A stretch of DNA of 64,000 nt from Arthonia radiata. Taxonomy: Eukaryota; Ascomycota; Arthoniomycetes; Arthoniales; Arthoniaceae. Below the pieces are notes generated by a model. That model searched no databases, was not told where the DNA came from, and saw only the letters and a program-made list of their open reading frames with translations. Position numbers and translations under genes: made by a program. Below are positions 11,745-24,603 of the stretch, piece by piece (within the stretch, counting starts at the first letter, position 1; each line of letters starts with the position of its first letter). The DNA lies in contig PSQN01000017.1 in NCBI GenBank assembly GCA_002989075.1, positions 3,479,453 to 3,543,452 of the forward strand, written 5' to 3'.

Positions 11745-13014
11745 ATGCGCACCATTCGCGTGCTGTTGCCGCTTTTCTGCAGCATCGCGCCTGTGCTGGG
11801 CGTGCTTGACGTCTATGAGCTTGAGGAAATCGTCGATACATACTCTCTAATACCACTCTCAACAGACTCCTTTGGACATGCTGGGCACTCTGTCGGACAA
11901 TCTGCCGCACAGCCCGCCGCACAGCCCGCCGCACAGCCCGCCGCACAGCCTGGTGCGAACACTGCACCTAGCCTCAACTCTCAAGGCACCAACGATCATG
12001 CGGTCATCAGCAGCTCGAACGGTGGCCTCACATGCTCTCTTCCACGAGATCCAGGCGTCGTGCCTATTAGACCTGATCTGGCTAACGCTGGCTGGGCAAT
12101 GAGTCCTGACATGCAGTGTACACCAGGCACTTGGTGTCCTTATGCATGCTCTGCGGGCCTTCAAGCAGCCCAGTGGAATACAGGCGCCGGAAGAGGCCGT
12201 ATGGTAAGTGAAATCGTCGGTCTCGACTAAAGTCTTATTTTCGTCCTACAAAACCCCACGATTGTTGTAAAATACTTTCTAACATGCGAGTCAGGACGGC
12301 GGCCTGTTCTGCAACGCGAACAGCCAGCTGGAGAAGCCGCGCCCCGATGAGCCTTTGTGCAAGGATTATCGTGGAGAGGTCAACATCCGCAACGTAGGCC
12401 AGGAAGCGGCACACTTGTGCCAAACAGTCTTCCCGGGCACTGAGAGCATGCTCATACCCAATTTTATATCTCCAAATGAACCGGTCTCTCTAGCGATTCC
12501 TAACGAGGAGTGCTACCACGACATAGGTCATGAAGACCCCGCGGGCGCGCAGTAAGTCCAGCCTCTGATGAAAAGCTTGTCATTTGTATCTTACTTACAT
12601 GCATCAAGCTATTATATCAATGCACCAGGTATTCCACAAGATCAAGCCTGCGCATGGGGAACCGCGGAACGTGGACCGTTTGGCAATTGGGCACCATATG
12701 CGCTTGGTCTAGTCCGTGGAACCCACCTTGGTCAAGAGGGAAAGGTTGTCGTCTCCTTGACCTGGAATCCTGTATATCTGGAGGACGAATCGCCATGGAA
12801 CAGCCAGCGACCAGAGTTCGGCGTCAAGATCACCTGCCCAGATCCCGAATGCGGCCCTCCAGAATGCATGATTGACCCCTCCGTGAATGCCGTGAACGGG
12901 GTCGCTGGCGCCCAGATCGGAGGTGAATCCACACCTAAGGGAGTTGCAAATAATTACTGCATGGTCACAGTACCACGTGGAACCCCAGTCGAGGTTCTCG
13001 TGTTCGAGGTCTGA
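11745..13014 (+). CDS. SUN-family secreted cell-wall protein (putative beta-glucosidase, Sim1/Uth1-like, GH132)
   Basis: Secreted protein of the fungal SUN family, implicated in wall remodelling and septation. Three exons, 11745-12203, 12295-12551 and 12609-13014, give 373 aa; donors are GTAAGT and acceptors GTCAG and CAAG. The N-terminus (MRTIRVLLPLFCSIAPVLG) is a signal peptide. The family signature is seen directly as C-x5-C-x3-C in CTPGTWCPYAC, and the next cysteine, in GGLFC, comes 23 residues later. Further family features are GNWAP, PGTESMLIP and the C-terminal Cys pairs. A 12-bp tandem repeat at 11901-11948 adds an Ala-Gln-Pro-Ala stretch after the signal region. Possible tethering or secretion mode cannot be judged. 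Confidence 0.9.
11901..11948 (+). repeat. 12-bp tandem repeat, four copies, in-frame
   Basis: The unit cccgccgcacag is repeated four times (first copy tctgccgcacag), encoding PAAQ-type repeats in the SUN-family protein. The unit is a multiple of three, so copy changes keep the frame. Confidence 0.95.
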
Positions 13015-13802
13015 ACTACTGCCGCTGTTCAGGTATACACATGGGCTTCAATGAGTCTGTCATGGGTCAACTCGCTCCGAATTTCGTAAGGGATGGTATT
13101 TTCGTGGGTGGTTTCATGGTTGGATCTATATTGGCCGATACCCCAAGTGCATAGGCTATGCTGCAGAGATTATGAGCTCTTTAGAGAAGAATTTGCTGAT
13201 GCTGCACGCTTGCCCGGCGTACCGAGCCGGCAAGGATTGATCTTGTTGCCTTGCTTGCCCTAATAGATAGTTAATATGATTAACGAAAGGAAAGGTGGAG
13301 TATAATGGGTGATGGTGCATAAGCTAATGTAAGCTAATGTCCTCTAACATCGCTGGCGCGGGGCCGTGATGCCTCATTATCACCTGTTCTGGTATATATG
13401 GCCCCTGATCCCATGACTCGCGCAGGGTCTCTGCAAGACTCTCCCACACTTGCTGCACACTCGCGGCTGCCCATCTTCTCCTCCTCTATCCGCTCCCCTC
13501 CTTCTCTATCGCCGCCTGTTGCCAGTGCATCCTACTAATAAGCAGCGTCACTCATTTGATCCTTGTAATTACATAGCAGCTCTTAGCTGTGGTAGCGCAG
13601 GCACCTCCCTCCTTTCGGTGCCCACGCTCCAGTCGATCCTTACTTCGACGTGCTCGACAAGGACTACGTCGACCGCGTGTAGTCTTTCCTTCTCAAGACC
13701 TCGTGAGCTGGACTTTGCGAGGCTTATACAGAGTCCAGACCCTCGTTTCATTTCCTTTTACCAATTGCTTGAGAGTCACAGTCGCGAACCCAACTCCTCA
13801 GA
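13015..13802. other. Intergenic / promoter of the TBC gene, 788 bp
   Basis: The left part is the 3' flank of the SUN gene. A perfect direct doublet of taagctaatg lies near 13319-13340. From about 13430 the sequence is C/T-rich, as in long fungal 5' UTRs leading to the ATG at 13803. No gene is seen. Confidence 0.5.
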
Positions 13803-16800
13803 ATGGCCACCATGATTTCAGAGCCCGCGCTCCTGTCCGAAGAACCAACCTCGATTCCCCTGCCCAAGTCGCCTATTGTCCGGATCAATAGCGAACCTCT
13901 GCCTACAGACTCCATGATCTCTATTGCCTTGTCAGACCCAATGTCCGAGACCGCCGCCGAGGATTCTCTTGAGACATCTTCAATCGAATCCGACGTAACA
14001 GTCGAGCCTGTAGGCAGCACATCGAACCGACGAAGTTCTATACAAATATTTCACGGGATCGACCTTGAAACCGACATTAACGGTCCGCAAGATAGCGCCA
14101 TTGAAGATACGCCAGTAGAGGATGTCACAATGTCTAACATCTCTGAAGTCGAAGCAGCAGCAGCTGCTCTGGAGGGCCGACCGAGGTCACGGCGCATCAC
14201 GGGCGGCAGCACCGGGTCACAGGACTCTTCTGACGACGATACGCCTGTTGACTGGGCAGAGCTTGAGAAGAATGAGGAGTCTGAGCCGCGGGATCAGGCA
14301 TCAGATGAGGTATGAAAAGGATCACTGCGACTACAGGTGAATCGACTGACACAGCGTATAGCAAATGTCCTTTCTGCTCGCCCGCTTGGAGCAGGAGAAT
14401 CAAGCGCTTGCTAAGAATCCTCGCGTCATCGGCCTCAAGCGAGCAGAGTCCAAGCGTCAACGTCCTCCATCGATTCAGGTGTTGAAGAAGCTAGTTCAAG
14501 ATCCTCACGCACCGCCCTCAAGATTCTCACTCCCAAACCCACCGCCCATGACCGAGCTTGAGTTCTGGGCTGCCCTCGTTAAAGACTACCCTCAGACTGC
14601 ACAGCGTTTACCGACTCTCACGGCAAACAAGATCAAGGGCGGTGTGCCACCTCCGCTTCGCGGTGTTGTCTGGATGAGTATGGTCGGCGCAAGGGACGAG
14701 GAGCTATATGACAAGTTCGACAAGCATTCGACCGAAAGCAGCCCATATGAAACGATGATTGGCAAAGATATTGGCAGAAGCTTTCCCGGCGTTGAGATGT
14801 TCAAGGAAGCTGGCGGCGAGGGACAGACTATGCTCGCTATGGTGCTCAAAGTGTTCAGCCTCTACGACACCGACATCGGCTATTGTCAAGGTTTGGGCTT
14901 CCTGGTCGGACCGCTCTTGATGCAGATGGGAGCAAAGGAAGCCTTTTGTGTTCTGGTCAAGCTTATGGAAAAGTACGACCTGCGATCCTGTTTCATGCCC
15001 GACCTTGCTGGACTTCATCTACGGATCTACCAATTCCAAAAGCTTCTCACGCAACACTTGCCAAAGTTGGCCGAGCATCTAGCGAGCATGCAAGTCGAAG
15101 CAGCATACTTGTCGCAGTGGTTTCTGTCATTCTTTGCGGTCACCTGTCCCCTACCAATGCTGTTCCGGATCTACGATGTAATTTTGGCAGAGGGTGCGCC
15201 GGAGACAATTATGCGAGTGGCAATGTCATTGATGAAGCGCAACGAAGAGAAGCTGATGGCACATACTGAGTTCGAGGAGACGATGCAGTTGCTGCTTGGC
15301 CGCCAGCTATGGGAGGCATTCAGCTTTGATGCAGACAACCTTGTCAATGACTTCTTGGGCATGACTGGAATCGTCACTCGTGATACGTTGACTAATCTGG
15401 AGAAGGAGTTTCGCAAGGCGAAAGAAGGTGATACTGGAGATGCTGCTGTTCGCGCTGGATTCTTCCCTGATGTCTCTGGCGCGGCCTCGAGGTTTCTCGG
15501 TCGGCTTTGGGTGTCGCATGGTACCAGCAAATCTACAGTGTCACTCAGTCCCGCTCCTCCTCCGAGTGCAGGCAAGGCCGGCTTTTTGCGGCGTACGGCA
15601 TCCAAGCAGAGCGTCGCAATAAGCGTCAACTCTAACGAAGGCAGCTCCGACAGCTCCAACAGCCAGGATAGCGCTGAGAGCACGACTACTGATGCTACTA
15701 CAGTGTCTCGAAAACCGTCGAGCGACTCAACTGAGACCCTCCACACTCACTCGAAGACAGAATCGAGCATCGTGCCGTCTTTTGGTGCAGCGTCCAAGGA
15801 GGACAGAGATCTGCATGCACAGATTGAAGACCTTCTGACGGCAGTGTCGGAGATGCAACGCGACCAGGCAGTGATGACAGCTCAGCTTCAGAAAGAGCGG
15901 GAAGAGCGTGCGGAAGACCACAAAGTGATGCAGGAGCTTGTAAACCGCATCAAGACAGAAGATATGAATATGAGCCCACCCGCGTCTCGCGGCCATGAAC
16001 GCCGAATGACCGCACCAAACTTCGCGGCCGTGCCCACACTATCCTCTTCATCACGTTCGCTCTCCAACGAGCTCAGCAGCGTGGTTGACAGGATTGATCA
16101 ACGCCTCGCCGTCCACCGCGACCTCCGGCGCAGCTCCATGCTCGAGACTCGCGAACGCCTCCGAAAATCTCTCAGTCGCTCGAAGAACATGCTCAGCATG
16201 GAGACCACGCGCTCGGCAGAGCTCTCACGCCGTCTCGACGAGCGAGAGCGCGAAACAGGCGTGATCCGTACCCAGCTCGCCGAAGCGCGAGCGCTCCACG
16301 AGCAAGGTGTCAAGGAGAAAGTCCGCCTCGAGCAGATCATCGCAGACATGCGCGCGTACCAGCGCTCTTCCGTCATCTCTACGGCCTCGGTTGACACTGA
16401 CGATCCACCACTTCCCATGCCTGCGCTGAGACGCACAGACAGCTCCTCCTCCAAACGCTTCTCCATGTCTAGTTTCGGCTCCTCCCCAAACACATCGCCG
16501 AAGATTCCTCAACCGTCCGGCCTCCGCGAGCTCAAGCTAGGCAAACGCGACTCTTTCACGCAGGCGCCGACCTCGCATGCGCACAACCTCTCCACCGCCT
16601 CCGCCACATCCATACCCGCGCGCGGCTCGAGTCTAGCGACGCGCGAAATCATCGCAACGAAGAACCAAGCACCAGCCTCAGAAGACCAGATGCTGGTTGA
16701 GCTCGTGGCTGCTAAGACGGCCGAAGCGGTGGCGCGTCAGGAGCTGGAAGAAATGAAAGGCAAGATGGAGGCGATGCGGAAGATGCTGGCGCTACCGCAG

Positions 16801-17043
16801 ACGCCGGGGCCCATCAGCATTCCCGATCCATTACAGGCGCTCGCAGCACATAAAGCGGCGCAGAGCGAGAGTCAAGCTGCGGGCGGGCTGCAGGAGAGGG
16901 ATATCACGCCCAAGAAGAGACAGGATAGCGGGAGTACGCTCACGCCACCCAGTAGCACGACCAGCGGTGGAAGCTGGTTTCCGTGGAGCAGGCGAGCCGT
17001 AAGTACGAGTAATGCGGTTATTCCTGAGGAGGTGAAGCAATAG
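13803..17043 (+). CDS. GYP5: TBC-domain Rab GTPase-activating protein (Gyp5/Gyl1-like)
   Basis: GAP for Rab GTPases of the exocytic/Golgi route. Two exons, 13803-14309 and 14362-17043, with a 52-nt phase-0 intron, give 1,062 aa. The N-terminal about 170 residues are acidic and Ser-rich. The TBC domain spans about residues 250-480 and shows both catalytic fingers: Arg in MIGKDIGRSFPG (about R308) and Gln in IGYCQGLGF (about Q345). After a Ser/Thr-rich linker, the C-terminal half has long coiled-coil segments (about 660-700, 770-830 and 940-980), the architecture of Gyp5/Gyl1. The first ATG of the second exon frame (14365) is not the start, because exon 1 joins cleanly at 14362 and supplies the acidic head. 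Symbol by architecture. Confidence 0.92.
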
Positions 17044-17966
17044 ATGGGCTTGAGGGACAGATCAGAGTACGAAGGGTGATCGTGGGCAAGAGAAAAGAAA
17101 ATTACGCGGCATCTGAATATGGCATCTAGCGTGGTGTTTTGGGTACGGGTGGTACTGTCCGTTCGTTACTCCTCATATGAGTATGTTGTGGAATGTGCGA
17201 ATTGATGAATGGGTGAGAGCTGTGCTCGAGAGCCTACCATGTGTGGAATATACGATGTTGATTGAGTTTTGACGTTTCTTTTCTCACAAAATAAGGCTTA
17301 CTTTCTCCAGGCTTTGCTTTCTTTGGCCTCCACGGTCTCCTTTTCCAGCGGCGTGCTCGCCGGCGTTGTTCAAAGCGGGCTATCCTCGACCCGGTGGATG
17401 AAAGCGAGGATGCTATGACAGACGTACTGTGTTGACGTTCTCCGCAGCGTATGACACTTCGAGATCTCTCTCATGGTTGCCCAGTTCAATCAGTGCCGAA
17501 GCATGCGAGAACGCTCGCGGTATAGATGGCGATGTGTACTTGTTGCGGAGAACGGGACATTTGTGAGGGGCGTGATGAAGGCCTCATAGAAACACTAAGA
17601 GTGGCTGAGACAGGAATGAGAGCGCGAAGAAGGAGCAGAGTCTCGAAATGCTTGATGCGGGCGTGTTCGGTCGTGTTGCGGCAGATGATCGCCGTTTGGG
17701 GTCACCGGAGGCGACCTGACTGCCTGGGAAGACCAAGGGAGCGACATCATTGCAGCAGTCTCAACCAGCGGATGCGCCTGCTGGCTCGCGACGACAGATA
17801 GGACTTGCAAAGCGAAGTACGGGAGCAGCAGAGCTCAGAGACAGCTGAGCCTGTAAACAGCCGCTGCTGTGTTGTGCTTCGTTCAGATCGCACTGGACGG
17901 GTCGAGACAACCCTTGTCGGCTTCATATTCTGCGTGCGCGGCTATGCAAACATTCTCTCAGAAGTC
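17044..17966. other. Convergent intergenic region, 923 bp
   Basis: This lies between the 3' ends of the TBC gene (+) and the PRMT3 gene (-). Some open frames exist, but none has a recognisable feature, and I see no repeat. Confidence 0.5.
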
Positions 17967-19980
17967 CTACTTCATCAACCACACCTGCTTGCTCTCCTCC
18001 ACCAGTTTCCCGTCCTCAGTGATCTTCCAGCTCACCTCAATATCCAGCTCCCTCTTCCGCGCCATGCCCTCCTCCCCTTCACCACCCGTCCTCTTCTTAT
18101 ACCCCGCCGTCCCCTCCACCCTCGCCCCCTTACTCAGCGCCTTCTTCCTCATCCTCCCCTCCTTCCCACCAACCTTCTCCGTAGTCCGATCAATCCCCAA
18201 CCACACTGTCTGCCAATGCGTCATCTCCTTCCCCAACGGGCCCGTCGTAAACGCAATCCCCGGACCCCGCCACCTCCCGCCATCCACATCACCCGGCAAC
18301 TCCACCCGCACATTCCCCGGCGGCGGCAGAAAGAACGCATCAAACCACAGCGCGAACCCATCCAGACTCTCCACGTCCCGCTCCAGCTCAAACGCAAACG
18401 GCGCCACGAAATCCAATTCAGCCACCGTAACACTCTGCAGCGCGAACGTCTTCAGCAGCACTGGATTGCCACACAACGTCTTGCGAGGCACGTCCCGCAC
18501 CACCGCTTCCGTGTGGAACTCAGGCGTCGACAACATCGGCGAATAGTCGAACCCGTATACGTCTTTCCAGAACGTCTGCGTGTCGTCCACGTACTCCGGG
18601 TCGTGGCATGGCGCAAGATGCAATGTCGTATGGCTCGGCACCATCAAGCCTGCTGTGTCCGGTTGCTCAGCCGACACAGGCGGCCGTAAATACCTGTCGC
18701 GCGCGGCTATCACTGAATCGAGCATCGCCTCGTACAGCAGCGCGTACCCCATCCACTCGCTCACGATTATATCCACCTTCCCTGTGAGGTCTTCCAGCTC
18801 CGGCGTCGTGTGATGTAATCCCTCGATCTTACCCCGGTGGAAGCGCACCGTGTCCGACAAGTTATTCGTCGCAGCGATTTCCCGTGCACGTACGATAATG
18901 CCGGAGTTGTCGACGGCGTGGACGCGGTGCGCGCCGGCGGCCGCGCAGAAGAAAGAGAGGATGCCGGTGCCGCAGCCGACGTCGAGGACGGTGCGGCCTG
19001 CGAAGAGGGATTTGTGGCCGTGGATGAAGTGGTGGTAGGAGGAGGTGCGGACGCGGTCTTTGAGCATGGTTTCGTGGATGGAGGGGTGGGTGTAGGTGTC
19101 GAAGTAGGGGTCTGCGGGCGCGGGGGTTGGGGTGGTGGTTGTGTTTTTGGAGAGTGTGGAGGTGGTGTGGGGGTTGTTTGAGGTAGTGCTGTTGGCGTTG
19201 TTGGTGGAGGGCGATGGTATGGTGGGGAGCGTGGGCGCGGTGACTGCTGAGCTGGAAGTGGTGTTGTCTGACCAGCGCGAGTCGAGCGTGCGTGCGACTA
19301 GCTCTTGGTAGGCTTTGAACTCGCTTTGGGTGCGGGCGAGCTTGTCTTCGAGCTCGGCGATTGTGCGCTTGTCGTCGGTACTCCTGGTGCTGGAAACAGG
19401 TTTTGCTGCGCCATTCTGCGTGTCGACCTCGCTTCCGGCTACTGTCTGTTCCGAATCTTGGCTACTCGCCAGCTCTAGCACCTCATCTAGGCTGAACAGT
19501 AGCGCGTCGTCCTGAAGGGCAGGCTGCAGGTACTTCTCGTCTGCGAACGCATCTTGAGATGAGATTTGGACATCCTTCGACGAGGTCTTGCCAGACTGTG
19601 CCAACGTGCGAACATAGTTGACGAGCTTGATGGCGCCGTAGAAGTCAAGGTCTACGGGGGTACGTTAGCTGGGGTATCGAAGCAAGATGTCAGCTTGGTG
19701 GACTATTGATAGTTTACCAAACGTACCTACCAAGCCGCCTGATCTCTGCCACTAGGTCGAGGTGGTTTGCGTTCTTGTCATGCTCGAGCATCTGCGGTAG
19801 GCTATTGAAGGTATCGCCACTGAAGAGGCAGACGTATTGGAGCTCTTCGCGGTCTTGCTCCTCGTCTACGTCTTGCCAACCGTCGTCGGCGTCTAAGGCC
19901 AGGGACTCCTCGTCCGAGCTTGCATCGGACTGAGTAGAGGGTAACGGTACTCCGCCAGAAGATCTGGGTGGATTCGACAT
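17967..19980 (-). CDS. PRMT3: Protein arginine N-methyltransferase 3 type
   Basis: SAM-dependent type I arginine methyltransferase; PRMT3 orthologues modify the ribosomal protein uS5 in the cytosol. Exons 19980-19731 and 19651-17967 around a 79-nt intron (GTAGGT...CCGTAG) give 644 aa. The N-terminus is acidic and carries a degenerate zinc-finger segment (about residues 50-75; only one of the expected cysteines is seen, CLFSGDTF). A coiled region and a Thr/Ser/Pro-rich linker (about 210-265) follow. The methyltransferase core has motif I VLDVGCGTG (about 305-313), the double-E loop SEWMGYALLYE (about 381-391) and the THW loop EMTHWQTVW. The frame start at 19604 is a TTG (Leu); splicing to the ATG at 19980 adds the conserved LDFYGAIKLVNYVR stretch. 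Confidence 0.94.
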
Positions 19981-20333
19981 CGTTTCTTGCTCTCAAACGT
20001 TTTGAGCGAGTGAATATATAAAAATGTTGTATCTTTGAAGACCCCGAGTCAGCCAGTGTGTGCCAAGACCTGCATCACTCTTTGATGGCTCGCGTGTATC
20101 CAGGACCACGGTCACAGCATCTTGAACAGGGTCAAGGTCTTTAGTGTATCGTGAAAGAACCATGTCGCTGGGGTAAAGGTCATGAGTGCACATTTCATGA
20201 CAAAAGATGATATACATAATGGCGCGCATGAACGAGAATCACATTGTACATGTATATAAACGGTTAAGCAGAACGTTCTGGTGTAACAAAGGTCTAACTT
20301 CCTGCGCTGTCATAACCTCCTCATCATCTCCGA
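19981..20333. other. Intergenic, 353 bp
   Basis: Promoter side of the PRMT3 gene (-) and 3' flank of the MFS gene (-). No feature seen. Confidence 0.5.
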
Positions 20334-22125
20334 TTACATCAAATGCACCTTGTCGTTCTTCGTCCAGCGTCGGAACGTCTTGCCGTAGTAATACATCACT
20401 ATGCCGAACAGACACCACAGCGTCGTCAAGCACATGTTCAGCATGATGGGTGAGATATAACCGCTTTTCTCAGTCCACGGGGTGATAAATTTCGAGAAAC
20501 CGTAGCCCCATACCTGTGAAGACGGACATTAGAGTCAACTCTGGAGCTTAACATAAGTTTAGGGAGAGACTTACATTCTTATTGACGGTGATGGCCACGA
20601 ACAGCGAGCCGGCGACAGGTTTGTATGAATCGACGGCATATGTCGACGCAATGGCAGGCAGAGCGGCGACTTGGATACCAGCGCAGCCGTAAGCGAGGAC
20701 TACGATCGCGGGCCAGGTCCAGTGATTTTGATAGCCGAACGCTGCGCAGAAGTTGCCCAGAATCATGATGAGGACATAGGGTATCATCGTTGGAAGACGC
20801 ATCTCCGGCTCACGGATGCCACGGTTCCGGCGCGTAAGGCGCATGGCAATGTAATCCGACAGCGGGCCAGAGGTGACAAGACCGATGAGACCACCGACCA
20901 AGACCGCAAAATTCGTGAAGCCGACATTGGCTGGCTTGAAATTGTACGGTGGTGCCGCGAACACTTGAGCTTGGGTGAGGTTGAGCGTCAGGAAACAGCT
21001 GGCGCTCCAAGAGACGATGAAGCTAGCAAATTCGACGATGGGGAAGGCGAAGAGTTTCCATGGGATCCAGAGATCGAGCGCGAGAGCCTTCACCCAATTC
21101 GGGTTCCTTTTGAAGAGTCCAAATTGAGCCTTTGACGGAGCGCCTTTTCCCAGGTAGGGGTCGCGCTGGGCTGTCTCAACTGGCGTGAGCCCAAGCTCCT
21201 TCACATCGGTATCAATACCTTTCTTTTGGTCGGAGTCAGACGGGGAGTCAGTAGGATCTAGCTCTCCGGGATGACGACGGTGATAAAGAGTCTCTGGCTG
21301 CATAAAAATAATCATGACGATACTGAGGGCTATCGTAGCAACATAAAGCCACCAGAAACTGCGCCAGCCTTGTTGCTCAGACATAGGTCCAGAGATGATA
21401 GGCCCGATCATGAGCGAGCCAAAATAGATGACAAAGTAGAGGGTATTCCACTTGCCACGATCATGCAAGAAAAACATATCCGCGATTACGGCGGGCTGCA
21501 TGGTCTCAGCTGGGCCTGCAGCAAAACCATTGAGTGCGCAAGCCCCCATGAAGCTGTTGTAGGAATTCGCTTTTGCTCTCCAGATGGCGGCACCAAGGTT
21601 GATAAGTTGGCTGGCAATAGACACCGGTCGTCTACCGAACGTCGTGCTTAGAGGTACCCATACCTAAGCATCGTTAGTGGTAATCGAGCTTGACAATGTG
21701 CTCACAAGCTTACGAAGTTCGAAAAGCCGAGGACGAGAATGGCGACGCCGGTGAATTGTATAACATCGGTAAGATTGGAGTGGAAATCTTTAATGTAGAG
21801 AGGAAATTGAGGTGCCAGACTCAGAGGGCCGAAGCCTTGTGTGAAGGTTATCTGATGCATGGTAAGCAATCGACTTCATCGTATCCTTGTGGACTACTGT
21901 CCATACCCACGACACTGAGATGATGTTCATCGTCTTCCAGAACGGGGACCAATTCAATGGATCGTGCGGGTCAGCTGACGGTTGTGGGACCAGCACCGTA
22001 CTGCCGCTTCCTTTGACGAAGTGTGTTGATCCAACATCGGTCATGATCTCCGTGCCCGGCAGAATCTCTGTATGAAGCTCATCTTCAAGCTGATGGAGCT
22101 CGCGGGCACTCGTGTTCATCTCCAT
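20334..22125 (-). CDS. MFS transporter, DHA1 type, four exons
   Basis: Proton-coupled exporter of the major facilitator superfamily. Exons 22125-21907, 21851-21714, 21663-20575 and 20513-20334, all joined in phase 0 by introns of 55, 50 and 61 nt, give 541 aa. The N-terminus has the family motif DPHDPLNWS. Exon 2 supplies helix 1 and the following loop (FTQGFGPLSLAPQFPLY), and exon 3 runs from VWVPLSTTFGRRPVS (motif A, loop 2-3) through most helices with GPLSDYIAMRLTRRNRGIRE. Exon 4 encodes the last helices and the cytoplasmic tail. Two of the exon junctions begin with GTATGG directly after an AG, so the GT right after the acceptor belongs to the exon and must not be read as a donor. The substrate is unknown. 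Confidence 0.92.
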
Positions 22126-23219
22126 CTTGTCGAGGGCGACCTGACTTCGCAGTCACAAAGTAAGGAGTGCGATATGAAGACTGACACTGGGGAAGCTAGA
22201 AATGCTGAGTCACCAGCGACCGTATCCCTCTGGAGGAGGAGCGCTAGAGCGATAAAGAGGTGACTGCTTGCCCAAGACGCAGTCCGGGTGAGCCGTGGCG
22301 CTAGTCTTGGATATCCGAAATGGTGTGGAATGGTATGTCGTTCAATCACCCACGCGCGCAACGACACCAGGATAGTTCTGTCACTGCAAGTATCAGCGCG
22401 GCTGTCAGGTCATAAAGTACCATCGCATGGGCCTGACAGGCAGCGTAGCCCTTAGCTTCTGGACTCCCGCGATCAGGATCCGCCGGCGATTCCCCACGAG
22501 CTACACGACTCAGGGGGTGGGTATGCGGGGGTTAGTCTCCGGGAGCAGACGCGCTGGCAAATGAAATGAAACGCTTCAGTCGCAACACACCTGCAAGAGA
22601 CTCACTCTGGTATTGATTGAGCTTGGCCGCAAGGAGATTTCCCAGAGCATCGACGGCCTTTCAGGCGAGGAACAGCCGATCGACTCAGGCCCTGTGGCAG
22701 CGCGTGCAGCAAGGTACAGCAACTGCCGACATTCGCTCGCGGTGACCTGCATGCGCCTCATGCTTTAGCAGTTGCTCAAATGACGATAGACGAGATGAGG
22801 TACTCTGCGGGTCTGCAAGGATGTCTTGCGCGCCTGGTCCAGAACCCAGGAGGTCTGCGCTGAAGCCCTGCAAAAACGCTCGATAGAGACGAGCGCTTTG
22901 GGATTGCGTCTACAAAGGACATAAGAATGCAGTACTTGCGAGCCTGTGAATGGTCACTAGGGCAGTGCGACACGCACGTTAGAATCTAAACGCATTTGCA
23001 TAGAGGAAGCTGTTGTAGACGTTACTGAAGAACTCAAAATTGAGCAATTTGCCTTCCCAACATGCCGATGTGGCTGGCACGCTGTTTACCAGTCACGTAC
23101 GGGCTGATGGGTATCGTGCATTCCTCGCGTACAGCTCTCCCCATTGGGCCAGTTTGACATCTATTTCCGAGTGATGGAAGGCCGCCATACTTTTGATGTG
23201 AAGCCCCTCAGGAAGTCAT
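22126..23219. other. Intergenic, 1,094 bp
   Basis: Upstream region of the MFS gene and 3' flank of the BAR gene. Short open frames only; none has an ATG plus conserved features. It is long for this part of the window and may hold transporter regulatory sites, but I recognise none. Confidence 0.5.
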
Positions 23220-24603
23220 CTAGACCTCTCCACTCAGCGTGCTCCGTTTCATCGGTGGGGGAGGAGGTTTTGGTTTCGTGTTGCGGTTTGGGGGTGGCGG
23301 CGGCGGAGCCTTCTTGCCGATTCGAGCCTCACCTGCAGCCTGCTGGCTCAGCGAACCCCAACTGCTGTTGCGACTGATGGCGCTCGCCGGACCGAGGCTG
23401 TTTGCAGGACTACTACCTCCATTGAGGGGATCATCGCCGTTGAAATAGCTGTCGTCGTCTACTGCTGATCGAGTTCGAGATGGCGGCCGAAGACCTCCTC
23501 GTACAACACTGGAATCTGTGGCGATTCTGGATATGGTAGGCCTCGTTCCACCCTCTGGAGCGTTGGGTTGAACGCGGCCTATTACAGGCCGCTCCAATCT
23601 CGGTGTGCTTGGTTGGAAGGGTGAATTGTTGCCGGAAGATGTGCGTGACCTGAAGGCTGGCAAGATGGGAGGAGGTCCTTCCAGGTCGGAATCCTCGTTG
23701 ATCGTGTTTGTGGTGGGTACACGGCTGAGAGTGTTCTGCCTGCTTCTTGGTGCATTCCCAGCTCGCCGAAGTGCTGGTGCATCGTCCGCAGCATCATTCG
23801 CCAATGGCCAGTCATTTTTCAACTGCACCAGAACCTCCCTGCAACGGTCGTGATAAGTAATCTCGGCTTCGAGAAAGGCGTAAAGATCCATCGCGTTATC
23901 TGATTCAGCTTCGACAATGTCCTGCATACGCCGATATACGTCTTCAGTCGATTCGTCATATTTTGCTTTCTGAGACCGGACCTCCTCTTCGACTCTGTAG
24001 TCATCCCTCTTCGCTTTATTCATCTTGACGATACTGGTATCATAAGCAAGCCGCCGCGACTCGAGCTTCGCCCTTGCCTTCTGGTAGTCTCTCATTTGAG
24101 CCACGGAGCGTTCGCAGGCTTCGAGCCAGCTTGAAGTGGCGTTGGTGACATAGGAGTCTTGGATCCTTGAGATACGTTGATTCGCTTGACCAAGACCTGC
24201 AAATTTCAGCCAGTAGATCTCGGTGATTAACTTTTGGGGTTGGAGATCTTACCAAGCAGGCATTCTCCAAACTTTGAAGAGTTGTCAAACTCCTCGCCGT
24301 GCTTGATCATCGTCGTGCCTAAATGTCCGACTGGCGTTTGTCTCTCTTTGCCTTCGCCTTGCTCTCGTCTGCTGAGATGCTTGACATATACGTTCATGGA
24401 CGATTGGAGCTTCTCCATACCTATCTGAGTAAGCAAAGTCCGGTATGCGGCATCACGCATGCGCATTGCTCACCCTCCTGACGGAGATTCATCTCTGATT
24501 CGAGGTTTTTGAAATCCTCATTTGTGTCCGTCCTGTCGCCGCCGCTGCCCATCTTCTCCTTGCCCCATTGTCGAAAGCGGTCGAGTTTCTTGTTGACATT
24601 CAT
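23220..24603 (-). CDS. BAR-domain protein with proline-rich tail
   Basis: Membrane-curvature protein, likely in endocytosis or Golgi/vacuole traffic. Exons 24603-24474, 24420-24253 and 24196-23220, with introns of 53 and 56 nt (both phase 1, each splitting a Gly codon), give 424 aa. Residues 1 to about 245 are helical and charged, matching the BAR domain of Gvp36/endophilin-like fungal proteins: MNVNKKLDRFRQWGKEKMG start, FKNLESEMNLRQEG, then a long coiled stretch with YRRMQDIVEAE and EITYHDRCREVLVQLKNDW. The remainder is Ser/Pro-rich and ends with polyproline runs (APPPPPPNRN, KPPPPPMKR), likely SH3 ligands. No SH3 domain is present. Confidence 0.88.

Noticed and set aside
17805-18689. 294-codon plus-strand frame opposite the PRMT3 gene
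   Set aside because: Mirror of a GC-biased coding region; the minus strand carries all methyltransferase motifs.
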